This document shows positions 34,516-44,986 of a stretch of DNA of 64,000 nt, piece after piece. Positions within the stretch are counted from its first letter, which is position 1. Every line of letters starts with the position of its first letter. A model generated the notes under the pieces. That model did not search any database, had not been told where the DNA came from, and worked only from the letters and a program-made list of their open reading frames with translations. A program made the position numbers and the translations under genes. Origin of the DNA: Bacteroidetes bacterium SW_9_63_38 (GTDB lineage: Bacteria > Bacteroidota > Rhodothermia > Rhodothermales > Salinibacteraceae); contig PXUA01000016.1 in assembly GCA_003022435.1 (NCBI GenBank), positions 1-64,000 of the forward strand, in the 5' to 3' direction.

Positions 34516-35124
34516 TCAGGCAAAATAGAACTCCCAGTTGATGGCCACCACGCGCCCGTTACGGACCCGCACCACCATCGCGGTCGGCTTCGAGTCGGTC
34601 TCCTGGTAGATCAGTTCGCCCGTTGAGTCATTGCGACGGGTCGGCGTTCCCAAAATATTGAGCACCTGGTCCTCCTTCGCCCCGACGTAGAGGCCCTCCG
34701 GCGTGGTGTACTGAGTGCTGGAGATGGAAAGCCGGACGAGAAAGATCTTCGGAGAGTTTTTGACATCGTACACCAGCGCTTCGATCCCGGTGTAGACGAG
34801 AGTACGGAGCGTGTCGACTTGTCCGTCCACATACTGGTTGGCAATCGGACGCGTCTCAACACGACGCGGTGCGCCGAGCCGCTGCACAAGGGCGTCGTAG
34901 GAGACACTTCCGTCCGACTGAAGCGCCCGCTGAATGAGCTGCGAGACGACATCAGAGGGCGGCCCCGCCTCCCGGGTCGGCTCTACATCTTCAACACGAG
35001 ACACCTCGGGAGGAGCCGCAACCGGTTCCGTCCCCGAACGTGTAGACTCGGCGCTCGAACACGCACTGATCACCAAGCTCAGAGCCACTTGGCAAACCAG
35101 TACGAAAACGAGCTTCCGAGTCAT
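34516..35124 (-). CDS. hypothetical lipoprotein
   Basis: A 202-residue secreted lipoprotein. The signal peptide is KLVFVLVCQVALSLVISAC with the lipobox ISAC at about residues 19-22. The mature part is rich in short strands (FLVRLSISSTQYTTPEGLYV, TAMVVRVRNGRVVAINWEFYF), like a small beta-rich domain with a 'compare two parameter sets' look (LGAPRRVETRPIANQYV). No family recognised. The ATG at 35124 gives a clean signal peptide. Confidence 0.7.
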   Translation of the reverse strand: MTRKLVFVLVCQVALSLVISACSSAESTRSGTEPVAAPPEVSRVEDVEPTREAGPPSDVVSQLIQRALQSDGSVSYDALVQRLGAPRRVETRPIANQYVDGQVDTLRTLVYTGIEALVYDVKNSPKIFLVRLSISSTQYTTPEGLYVGAKEDQVLNILGTPTRRNDSTGELIYQETDSKPTAMVVRVRNGRVVAINWEFYFA

Positions 35125-35484
35125 GATGTCGTCGTGCTTGACACAAGACGTATGCATAAAGGCAAGGCAGCAAGAATCGCACGTAATTTCACGTAACGTC
35201 CACGCTTCCAACTCTTCCTACGTGCTTTGCCTGCTTACTTGTGTGCAAAATATGTTTCACCCGATCAGTGCCTGCGCGCGACTTTGCCTCATCGCCGTTC
35301 CCCTTCCCGTCATTTCTTCCGCTCCATGACAAAAGGGGTGTTTTTTCCACCGAATGAGAAATATTCCAGTGCTCGCTGTGAAGAGTTACCTGTCTCCTGG
35401 AAAGTTCTGACGGCCTCGCACGTTGATAAAAGCAGCTTCGAGTTGGAGGTGTTCTTCAGGGTCTCTTCTGTGTTGCTCTCTTCA

Positions 35485-35862
35485 ATGCCCGCCGATCATA
35501 ACGTCGGCTTCCCCTCCTCGTCGCTCGACATTCCGAAGCGGTTTGCCCCCCTCCAGCTCTCCATCGAGGAGCCCGTCCACAACCTCGACGAGGCGATCGT
35601 CCAACTCAAGCAGTGCGACTCCACTGAGCTCCGCCGGGCCCGTAGGCATCATCGGCGCGCACTGGGATCTCTCCGAAACGGCGGCTACAGCGGCCTGTCG
35701 GAGACCACGCGAGAACACCATAGCGGCCGGCTCCGAAAGAACCTGGACGCGCCCAGCCACGTGCTCGCCTCCCCTACAGACGCTGACGCGGATTACGAAT
35801 CGTCCGGCGACTCGCAACCCCTTTCGTCCCGCATCCGGGCTTTCTCCAAGCGCCTCTGGTAG
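35485..35862 (+). CDS. possible hydrophilic hypothetical protein
   Basis: A 125-residue frame, MPADHNVGFPSSSLDIPKRF and onward, with charged helical stretches (LDEAIVQLKQCDSTELRRAR, LSETTREHHSGRLRKNL) and an acidic DADADYESSGD near the end. No family or membrane segment. The amino-acid make-up looks more protein-like than the overlapping frames, but the evidence is weak. The 360-bp stretch upstream (35125-35484) shows nothing definite. Confidence 0.35.
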   Translation: MPADHNVGFPSSSLDIPKRFAPLQLSIEEPVHNLDEAIVQLKQCDSTELRRARRHHRRALGSLRNGGYSGLSETTREHHSGRLRKNLDAPSHVLASPTDADADYESSGDSQPLSSRIRAFSKRLW

Positions 35863-35931
35863 ACAGATGTAGTTTTACCAACCTTAAACAGCGCCATATG
35901 ATCCAGCCCCAGCGGCGTGCACTGGCGGGAC

Positions 35932-36999
35932 TTACTCGTCGTCGGCGTCGAGCCGTCCATGCTGGTCGGTGCGCTTGGCCCGTAGAAACCGGGTGCGGTA
36001 GCGGTTGGCCCCCTCCCGCACGTCGGCCTCGCGCACGGTCCCGGCCGTCCCCTCCGCCACAGCCCGGAGCAACGTTTCCAGCTGTTCTTTCTCCGACGGC
36101 GTCAGGTGGAGCGTGTAGGCCTGCTCCTCCTCCCGTTCGAGCATGGTCCACTTGCGCGCGGCGGCGATGACCAGGGAGCACGGCTCACGGCACGGAAAGC
36201 GGCCGTCGCCGCGGGGCACCGACAGTTCCCGGTCCTCATCTTCGTCCCACTCGCGCCGCTTCAGACACTGTGAGTCCTCACAGCAGGCCTCCGCCACCCA
36301 GTCCACGGCCTCGCCCTCCAGTTCTTCCGTGACTGCGTAGATGCCCGTCTGTCGCTCAGTGGTTTCTGCCCAGTGCGTAACGTCGAGGTCACCGTGTTGC
36401 TCGCGGTACCGGTTCGCAATGGTGGCCGGGTAGAAGAGATCGATCGTCTGCACGGCGGCAGCGGCGTTGAGCCCCGAAAAGTGCCATCCGGTCTGAAGGG
36501 TCGGGGCCGTCTTGAGGGGGCGATACCGGCCATCGTCGTCGTGCTTGGCAATCCAGCGGGCGTCGAGGGGATCAGTATGGGCGTCGAGGCGCTCATCGGG
36601 CGTGTCGGCGTCGTCGACGTGCCGCAGAGTATAGGTGCGCCGAGCCTCCTCATCCAGACGCACGGTCAGGTGAAGCTGCCCCCACGTTTGAGAAACACCG
36701 TCCACGAGGGCTCGTCGCCGCGCCGGCGGTGCGGCATCGTCGGCCTCCTCGACCCACCGCAGAAACGCCCATCGAGCCGGGGCTTGTGGGGCGCGCGTCT
36801 GCCAGAATCCCCACTCCTCCAGGTAGTCGGGGTATTCCGCCAGTACGGCCTGCAACTCGTCCTCGTCGAGGCCTGCGTGCTCATCGCCGGCCACAGACAG
36901 CCGGTACGTCCCTTCCGTGACCGTCAGAGAAAGCTCGTCGGTGTCGATGCCGCCGTCGGCCGCGTGTGTCCGAAGGCGTTCAAAAAGCGGTGCAGTCAT
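35932..36999 (-). CDS. DR2241-family 4Fe-4S protein
   Basis: A 355-residue protein. An N-terminal half (LSLTVTEGTYRLSVAGDEHA, YPDYLEEWGFWQTRA, RWAFLRWVEE) is followed by a domain with a four-cysteine cluster: EACCEDSQCLKRREWDED, then GRFPCREPCSLVIAAARKW. This is the pattern of DR2241-type proteins, which often sit beside or are fused to CbiX sirohydrochlorin chelatases. Here cbiX lies directly upstream on the same strand. A role in loading metal into sirohydrochlorin or stabilising the chelatase is inferred from that pairing. The ATG at 36999 is preferred over 37035. Confidence 0.8.
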   Translation of the reverse strand: MTAPLFERLRTHAADGGIDTDELSLTVTEGTYRLSVAGDEHAGLDEDELQAVLAEYPDYLEEWGFWQTRAPQAPARWAFLRWVEEADDAAPPARRRALVDGVSQTWGQLHLTVRLDEEARRTYTLRHVDDADTPDERLDAHTDPLDARWIAKHDDDGRYRPLKTAPTLQTGWHFSGLNAAAAVQTIDLFYPATIANRYREQHGDLDVTHWAETTERQTGIYAVTEELEGEAVDWVAEACCEDSQCLKRREWDEDEDRELSVPRGDGRFPCREPCSLVIAAARKWTMLEREEEQAYTLHLTPSEKEQLETLLRAVAEGTAGTVREADVREGANRYRTRFLRAKRTDQHGRLDADDE

Positions 37000-37187
37000 G
37001 AGGTCGCTTGAGAAACAGTCGATCGGTAAGAACAAACAGAATCCGGAAGGGAGACCTTAGCGGCGCGTCACGTCTTCCGTGTCGAGTAGAGCGCTGGTTA
37101 ATGGATGGCCTTCGGGCTGCTGGAGGTACCGCCCGAAGCCTCGTTCTCGATTCGGCACTCGTCCTCTTCAGCTTGACTGACCACCAG

Positions 37188-37291
37188 GTGACTTCAAGCG
37201 AAGGGGGATTGACGTTCAGAAAACCGGTTCCCAACGGCTACCAGAGCCGATCCTGAGCAGAAGAACATCCAAATCCATGGTTGAAGTCACT
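37188..37291. repeat. 104-bp segment bounded by a 10-bp inverted repeat between cbiX and the DR2241 gene
   Basis: GTGACTTCAA (37188-37197) and TTGAAGTCAC (37282-37291) are perfect inverted arms. The right arm overlaps the last codons of cbiX. A small hairpin CGGCT-ACCA-GAGCCG lies inside. The rest of the 287-bp gap has a CTTCGGGC/GCCCGAAG pair near 37112-37138. It could be an attenuator between the two genes. Confidence 0.4.
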
Positions 37292-38096
37292 TAGCGTCGC
37301 GAACCCGTTCCAGGATGACATCGGCCACGAGCGGGTCGGTGCCGACGGCCCCGGTGTACCACACGCGTCGCCCGTCCACCGTGGCGGGGACGTCGTAGCC
37401 TTTTCTGTAGTCATCGGTGAGGCCAATGTCCTCGGGAATGTCTTCTTGGGTGTGGTAGCCATCGGCCACGAAAAGAGGGACCACGACGATATCCTTGGTG
37501 TGGACGTGCTCGGTCAGGTCCTCAACCTCCGGTTCCTCATCCATGAACAGGGCCTCCACCTGCGCGAAGCGGTCCTGCTGCCGGATTTGGTCGGCGTGGT
37601 ACTGGACGGCCTTCGCGGAGTTCTCGTTGCGCTCGGTGCCGTGCCCGACGACCACCATGCCTACGTCGTCTCCCGCTCGATCGTCGAGCACCGTGTCGGC
37701 GCGATGGGCAATCACCTGGCTCATGGCGTCGTGGGTGCCGACGGGGCCGCAGTAGTGGACCTGCGTGTCGACATCCCCAGCCTGGAAGGTGGCGGCGGTG
37801 GCACTCACGCCGTCCGACGCCCAGGCGTCCGGCGTCCAGTCCTGCAGTCGGAGCTCGCGGGGAATCACCTGCTCGGTAAAGTACCCTTCGCTGATGAACA
37901 GCGGCACCACGTACGCCTCGTCGCTGTCGAGGACGCGCAGCACCTCCCGGAAATGCGGTTCTTCCTTCCAGAAGGCCTCTCGGACTTCGGCGAAGGTACC
38001 GGCCTCGCGGATGCGATCGGCGTGGTTGTAAGTGGGGGTGCTCGACCCCGGATTGAGGTGCGACCCGTGGGCCGCAATGACGAGTGCGTCGGCCAT
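37287..38096 (-). CDS. cbiX: sirohydrochlorin chelatase, two-domain CbiX
   Basis: A 269-residue class II chelatase. Each half repeats the CbiX fold. The first has ALVIAAHGSHLNPGSSTPTY with the catalytic His and PLFISEGYFTEQVIPREL. The second has MVVVGHGTERNENSAKAVQY and PLFVADGYHTQEDIPEDIGL. It inserts Co, Ni or Fe into sirohydrochlorin on the route to cobalamin or sirohaem. The partner DR2241 gene follows downstream. Which metal is used cannot be told from sequence. Confidence 0.88.
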   Translation of the reverse strand: MADALVIAAHGSHLNPGSSTPTYNHADRIREAGTFAEVREAFWKEEPHFREVLRVLDSDEAYVVPLFISEGYFTEQVIPRELRLQDWTPDAWASDGVSATAATFQAGDVDTQVHYCGPVGTHDAMSQVIAHRADTVLDDRAGDDVGMVVVGHGTERNENSAKAVQYHADQIRQQDRFAQVEALFMDEEPEVEDLTEHVHTKDIVVVPLFVADGYHTQEDIPEDIGLTDDYRKGYDVPATVDGRRVWYTGAVGTDPLVADVILERVRDAK

Positions 38097-38192
38097 CGGT
38101 CGGGCACAATTAATTCATAGAGGATGGAGTTGAACTAACCATCGGCGTCGGCACGGGTTCGGTATCGCAGCGTCTTGCGCGTGCAGACGACG

Positions 38193-40016
<1,824 letters not shown>

Positions 40017-40064
40017 GCGGAATACGGTGCTGGCCAATTAATGCGTTGAGCGCCTCGTCCGTCG

Positions 40065-41141
40065 TTATCGGTCGCTCCCCGTAGCTCGCTGCCCCCCAAC
40101 CGTCCCGATGCCGGTGGGGTAGGTGCCCACCTCGATAACCGTCGTGATCTCATTCGCGCGCGTGTCGATGACCGTCACCGTCCCCGCCTCCGGAGTGTCG
40201 CCGGTCGGCGTGTAGGTGCCGTCGCGGTTGTTATTGGACACGAAGAGATAGCGTCCGTCCGGCGAGAGGGCCGTGCCGTGCGGCTGCGCCAGGCCGTTGC
40301 CCTCAATGGTCGTCGTCACCCCGGCGTTCGTAAGGTCGACGACGCTGATGCTGTGCGAGTGCTTGTTGGGGACGTAGGCAGTGGTGCCGTCCCCGCTGAT
40401 GACGGGGTGCCACGGCTCGCGCCCCACCTTCAGGGTATCGGTCACCGACAATGCCGGGGCCTCCGTGGCATCGAAGAGAAGGAGCCGGCCCGTCCGCTGG
40501 CCGCCGCCGATGAGGGTCGATCCGTCCGGGGTCATCGCAAACTGGACGAGGGTCTGCGTGGTGCCGCCCAGCCGCGTGAGGGCGGTCTCGCCGGCGGCCG
40601 TGTCGATGCCCATGAGCTGGTTGGTCGCCAGGCTCGCCACGAACGCGTGTGCGCCACTGTCCGTCACCGACAGGGGATGAGGACGCGGAAAAAACGTGTC
40701 GATCTCCTCGCTGAGCGTCATGGTGCTCCGGTCAATGACGCCGATGCTCTTCGGCGGATCCACCGCACTCATGGACCGGCCCGCGTAGAGCCGGTCCGAC
40801 GCCGTGTCGATGGCCAGCAGGCCCGGCACCTCGAACGAAGAGAGACGCCCCACGATCTCGTTCTCGCGGTTGAATTTGAGAATGGTGTTCGCCCCGATGA
40901 GTGTCACGTACCAGTGCGATCCGTCCGGCTCCGCCACCACGTGGTGGGGCTTCGCGTTCTCCGAAAAGCCGCGCTCGGTGAGGTCGACGGTCGTCTCAAC
41001 GGACTGCGACGCCATGTCGATGATCGAGACCGTGGCCTCCCCCTGGTTGCAGACGTACAGCTTCGGAGCGGACGACGGCCCCGCGGCCGCCGTTGTGCCG
41101 ATTATGCAGGCAAGGAAGAAAAGCAAACAGAATCGACGCAT
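40065..41141 (-). CDS. secreted YVTN/YncE-like beta-propeller protein
   Basis: A 358-residue protein with a signal peptide (RRFCLLFFLACIIGTTAAA). Seven-bladed propeller repeats follow: LYVCNQGEATVSIIDMAS, DRLYAGRSM, AYVPNKHSHSISVVDLTN, RYLFVSNNNRDGTYTPTGD and TVTVIDTRANEITTVIEVG. It is probably periplasmic. Function unknown; such proteins bind ligands or partner with redox enzymes. It lies 47 bp from the FG-GAP gene downstream and 119 bp from the choice-of-anchor gene upstream on one strand, so the three may be co-expressed. Confidence 0.85.
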   Translation of the reverse strand: MRRFCLLFFLACIIGTTAAAGPSSAPKLYVCNQGEATVSIIDMASQSVETTVDLTERGFSENAKPHHVVAEPDGSHWYVTLIGANTILKFNRENEIVGRLSSFEVPGLLAIDTASDRLYAGRSMSAVDPPKSIGVIDRSTMTLSEEIDTFFPRPHPLSVTDSGAHAFVASLATNQLMGIDTAAGETALTRLGGTTQTLVQFAMTPDGSTLIGGGQRTGRLLLFDATEAPALSVTDTLKVGREPWHPVISGDGTTAYVPNKHSHSISVVDLTNAGVTTTIEGNGLAQPHGTALSPDGRYLFVSNNNRDGTYTPTGDTPEAGTVTVIDTRANEITTVIEVGTYPTGIGTVGGQRATGSDR

Positions 41142-41260
41142 GTGGACGCTCAGAAGGTCCGAAGTGCAGTGAATCCCGCTCGGCGAATCGGCCACCCCCA
41201 AACAATGCTTGCTCCCCGCCTGACGCACAACGTTCAACGCAAAACCCTCAACGCACAACG

Positions 41261-43678
41261 CTATAGCTCCTGCTTCGACGATGTCAGCACGAACAGTCCC
41301 TCCCCGATGCTCGACACGACGATCACCCCGCTGTCGAAGTACGGGTAGACGCTCCACGCGCCCTGGAAGCCGGGGCTGTTCTTTCCGTACGGCTGCGTGT
41401 CGAAGTGGGCAATCTCTTTCGGGCTCTCCCGGTCGCTGATATCGAGGATGCGGAGGCCGCTTTTGTAGTTGGCCTGGTACATCCGGTCCCCCTGCACGTA
41501 CAGATTGTGGTCTGTGGATCCCTCCGGCAGGAGCAACTGATTCACGAGCACCGGGTTGTCAAGATCCTTCATGTCCCAGACGAGCGTCCGGGTGCGGTCC
41601 GCCTTGCCCTGCAGCTCGTCGAGCTCGTCGTTCTGATAGAAGTAGCGCTGGTCGTCCGTAAACCAGCCCTGGTGCACATATCCGTGGTCCGGATAGGAGG
41701 CCGTTGTGATGGCCGTCGCACTGTCCTTCTCGGTCACGTCCGCGACGCTGATCGCCGTTTCGTTGGAGCCGATGCAGATTTCGCGGCCCTGATACTGCTC
41801 ATCCGGCCCATCGTACATCACACATTGGGCGTCGTGGGAGTAGCCGGTGCCGGAGCGGCCCGTGGAGCGGTCGGCGAAGCAGCCCTCAAAACTCGGATTG
41901 AGCGGATCCTGAATGTTCACCATGTGCAGCCCGCCCCCGCAGGTTTTGCCCCCCCCGCTGCCGCCCACAATGTAGGCGTATCCACTCTCCTCGTTGATGA
42001 CAACGTTGTGTGCGCTGTTGATCTTGTCGTAGACCGCCGTCGGCTCAAAGGTCGCCGGCTGCCGGTCGGCGTCCACGTCTCGAAGCTGGGTCAGATCAAA
42101 GATCTGCATGCCGTGTCGACCGGCGTTGTCCGCCACCACGAAGGCGTAGTTTTTGTACACCTTCACATCGCGCCAGGAGTTGACGCGGGCCCCGTCGGTG
42201 AGCGGCAGTTCTCCGACGTAGACCGGGGTCGCGGGATCGCTCACGTCGACGAACGCGGTGCCGTCGGTGCGGCCTACGAGGGCGTACTCGGCACCCGTGT
42301 TCGGGTCGGTCCAGCCCCAGATGTCGTTGAGCTCGATGCCGCGCTCGCCCCCGATGGCCCGAATCGGCAGAAAGGATTGCAGATCGACGCCGTCGCAGGA
42401 AAACGCCTCGACGGTCCCGCTGGCGCAGGGACGGCGCTCCCCTGTGAGGCTCGCGAACACTCTCCCCGTAGTCGGCGCAATCGTGCTGTCGCGCGTCCAC
42501 TCGTTCGTAGCGAGGGAGTAGAGGGCCATCGTGCCCGAGCGGTGGTCGTCGCCCGGAAGCCCCGTCGCCACGACGCGGTCGCCGGCTGCCAGGGACGCCC
42601 CGAGGCCTGTGCCTGCCTCCGTGCGGTCATGCGCGACCCGAGTCACATCCGCCCAGGTGCTGTCCCGCCACGCAAACCGGTACAGCGCCCCGCGCTGATT
42701 CTGCAGGCCGGGGGCGCCCACCCATACGTCCGTGCCGTCGTGGGCGAGCGCCGCGCCGAAGTACTGCCGCGTCGCACCGTCGTACGGAAACAGGCGGCCC
42801 TCGCGCTGCCAGGCCTTCGCCGACGCCTTATAGCGGAAGGTGTACGCGACGCCGGTGGCGTCGTAGGCCCGCGGTGCCCCGACCGCAACCCGCCCATCGC
42901 CCGTCCAGGCCAGGGATGACCCAAACCGGGCACTGCTACTCAGTTCGTCGGCCGCAAGCGCCTGCGCCTCCGTCCACGTGCTGTCCTGTCGAAAGGCAAC
43001 GACCGATCCGCCCTCGCGCCGCGGGGCCGACACGAGCAGGTGCCTCCCCTGAACCGCGATGGACCCTCCGAACCCGGTCCCCTCCCCAAGCTGACGGCTC
43101 CGCAGCACGGACGACTCCGCCCAACCCGTCTCCGACGTCTCCTCGAACACGTGCACAGCCGCCGTGGCCGTCGTGTCCGCAGTGGTGGTGGAGTCAGTGG
43201 TCATGGTCGTCACGGTGACTGTCGTCTCCGTCCCGACGAACAGGCGGGTGCGCGTGAGCGCAACACTGCGCCCGAACCCGACGGTGCTGTCCGGGGCCGT
43301 GAGGCGGGCCACCTGCGTCCACCCGTTCTTGCTCTGCTGCCACAGGTAGGCCGCGTTGGCCGCGGGCGCCCCCACCAGAAGGCGATCTCCCTTCGCGTCG
43401 AGCGCCGTGCCGAACTGGTCCCCCACCGCTCCGTCCCCGGCTTCCAGATAGGTGGACTCGGCCCATGTGCTATCGGTTTTCTGATCGAACACGTAGACGC
43501 GTCCCGGCGTGTGCGCATTTTTCGGCTCACCCGCAAAAACGAGCGGCCCCTCCACATCCAACACACGCGCAAACTTCTTCTGCTGGGCCCGATCACCAAA
43601 CGGAGCGGTTTGTGCCGCGACCCCTCCGCTCCACAATAATCCAACAAGTACAACCCCGAGGATGAGGTACGTTCTCAT
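41261..43678 (-). CDS. choice-of-anchor B family secreted protein
   Basis: An 805-residue protein with signal peptide TYLILGVVLVGLLWSGGVAAQ. The N-terminal ~390 residues are FG-GAP-like repeats (FGTALDAKGDRLLVGAP, FGGSIAVQGRHLLVSAPRR, FGAALAHDGTDVWVGAP). The C-terminal ~410 residues match choice-of-anchor B proteins: SWRDVKVYKNYAFVVADNAG, SAHNVVINEESGYAYIVGGS, YSHDAQCVMYDGPD, SYPDHGYVHQGWFTDDQRYF and FQGAWSVYPYFDSGVIVVSS. There is no sorting signal at the end, which stops at SSKQEL. It heads the three-gene propeller run. Confidence 0.88.
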   Translation of the reverse strand: MRTYLILGVVLVGLLWSGGVAAQTAPFGDRAQQKKFARVLDVEGPLVFAGEPKNAHTPGRVYVFDQKTDSTWAESTYLEAGDGAVGDQFGTALDAKGDRLLVGAPAANAAYLWQQSKNGWTQVARLTAPDSTVGFGRSVALTRTRLFVGTETTVTVTTMTTDSTTTADTTATAAVHVFEETSETGWAESSVLRSRQLGEGTGFGGSIAVQGRHLLVSAPRREGGSVVAFRQDSTWTEAQALAADELSSSARFGSSLAWTGDGRVAVGAPRAYDATGVAYTFRYKASAKAWQREGRLFPYDGATRQYFGAALAHDGTDVWVGAPGLQNQRGALYRFAWRDSTWADVTRVAHDRTEAGTGLGASLAAGDRVVATGLPGDDHRSGTMALYSLATNEWTRDSTIAPTTGRVFASLTGERRPCASGTVEAFSCDGVDLQSFLPIRAIGGERGIELNDIWGWTDPNTGAEYALVGRTDGTAFVDVSDPATPVYVGELPLTDGARVNSWRDVKVYKNYAFVVADNAGRHGMQIFDLTQLRDVDADRQPATFEPTAVYDKINSAHNVVINEESGYAYIVGGSGGGKTCGGGLHMVNIQDPLNPSFEGCFADRSTGRSGTGYSHDAQCVMYDGPDEQYQGREICIGSNETAISVADVTEKDSATAITTASYPDHGYVHQGWFTDDQRYFYQNDELDELQGKADRTRTLVWDMKDLDNPVLVNQLLLPEGSTDHNLYVQGDRMYQANYKSGLRILDISDRESPKEIAHFDTQPYGKNSPGFQGAWSVYPYFDSGVIVVSSIGEGLFVLTSSKQEL

Positions 43679-44121
43679 TATACGACAAGCAAAGTGAGTA
43701 AGGCATGGAGATGTGCGCAGAACAACCGCGTTCCATCGTAGCCGTCTGCGCCGATGGGGGTTCCAATCGTCCTGTGAGGCACCAAAGATCTTCCCGTTCT
43801 TTCCCCTTCACAGCATCCCCATCGCGGCGACTCATGCCGCCAGTAGACGAAACAGTCCGTCTGCTAGCCTCAACACGCACCACTTTCGCAGAAGGATCGG
43901 ACTGTGTCTCCCACCGGCGTCTGGGCAAGCAGCGCGAAACTGCCTCCACGCCTCCTTGCCGCGCTCCCCCCGTCGAAAGCGCGCTCCCAAAAATCGGCCG
44001 GAGATTCCCAATCGAGAATCACCCATCTAGCGCCCAGTTGTTCTCGTCTTTTCTGCTCCTTACACTTGGAAAATGAACACGCTCGTCCTTACCCCCTCTT
44101 CTTCCAACACCCTCACCTCCC
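43679..44121. other. 443-bp divergent gap, no gene seen
   Basis: It lies between the divergent choice-of-anchor gene and the lipoprotein gene at 44122. Several short frames exist but none looks like protein. I see no strong inverted repeat and no hairpin-mosaic element here. Promoters for both flanking genes must lie within it. Confidence 0.5.
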
Positions 44122-44847
44122 GTGCGCCGCTACTCTCTATTCCTCGTCGCTGCCCTCGTGCTCGGTCTCGGCCTGCTTGCCTGTGGGGGAAGCGACGAAG
44201 CCACAAGCGAGGGGGCTAACGATGACGGCCTCGTCGTTCGCGATGAAGAAGGCCCCGCCCCCACGGCCGAGACGACCAAAAAGGCCCTCAACGAGTCGCT
44301 CCAGGCCTTCAACCCGCACTGCCTCCGCCCGGACGCCGAGAGCCAGGCCGACTATCCGATCACGCTCGTCAATCCGAATTCGCGCGCGCCGACCCGCCAG
44401 TACCGCGAACTGTGGGTCCTCATGCAGGCCGGTCTGCTCGACACCACCGCGGCCCAGAGCACCGGCGGCCTTCCCGTGCACCGGTTTAGTCTTACGAAAA
44501 AGGGCGAGCAAACTCGATACGAAATCGCTCAGTCCCGCGGCTATGAGCCCATGTTCTGCTACGCAGTCCCGGTCGTAACTCAGTTGGACTCCATCAGGAC
44601 CGTCTACAGTTCCGGCCCCAATCCGCTCGCTCGGGTCTGGTTTTCGTACGGGTACACCGATCTCGCGACATGGGTAGACTCGTCGTTGGTCCGCAGTACC
44701 TTCTCCGGCCTGAACTCCCGTCCGTCGAAGACACAGACCCGATCGGCGAAGAAACTGCTTGTGCAGGTCGACAGTGCCTGGGTAGATCGGCGTCTCACCG
44801 GCTACGAGCGCCCCCCCAAGCGGCCCAATCCCCCGATGGAACAGTAG
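44122..44847 (+). CDS. hypothetical lipoprotein
   Basis: A 241-residue lipoprotein starting at GTG 44122: RRYSLFLVAALVLGLGLLAC with lipobox LLAC at about residue 21. An acidic linker is followed by a mixed domain (ALNESLQAFNPHCLRPDAES, YRELWVLMQAGLLDTTA, HRFSLTKKGEQTRYEIAQSR, ARVWFSYGYTDLATWVDSSL). The LTKKG-x-x-RYE segment resembles the end of a winged-helix wing but lies in a secreted protein, so I assign no function. Intact frame. Confidence 0.65.
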   Translation: MRRYSLFLVAALVLGLGLLACGGSDEATSEGANDDGLVVRDEEGPAPTAETTKKALNESLQAFNPHCLRPDAESQADYPITLVNPNSRAPTRQYRELWVLMQAGLLDTTAAQSTGGLPVHRFSLTKKGEQTRYEIAQSRGYEPMFCYAVPVVTQLDSIRTVYSSGPNPLARVWFSYGYTDLATWVDSSLVRSTFSGLNSRPSKTQTRSAKKLLVQVDSAWVDRRLTGYERPPKRPNPPMEQ

Positions 44848-44986
44848 AACCGGTCCGCGGACGTGGACGGAACTGGAATCACACGGTCACTGGCCCGGAT
44901 GCCGAGACGAGGTGTAGCGTCACCACTTCCGCAAAGCCCCGTCAATCTGCCTCTCAGGTTTCTTTTCCCAAAGACGATGCCCTGGA

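Noticed and set aside
37000..37286. Possible cobalamin riboswitch between cbiX and the DR2241 gene
   Set aside because: A GGGAACCGGT-like stretch and a weak B12-box resemblance exist on the minus strand, but the conserved core spacing and box do not match. I list only the inverted repeats.
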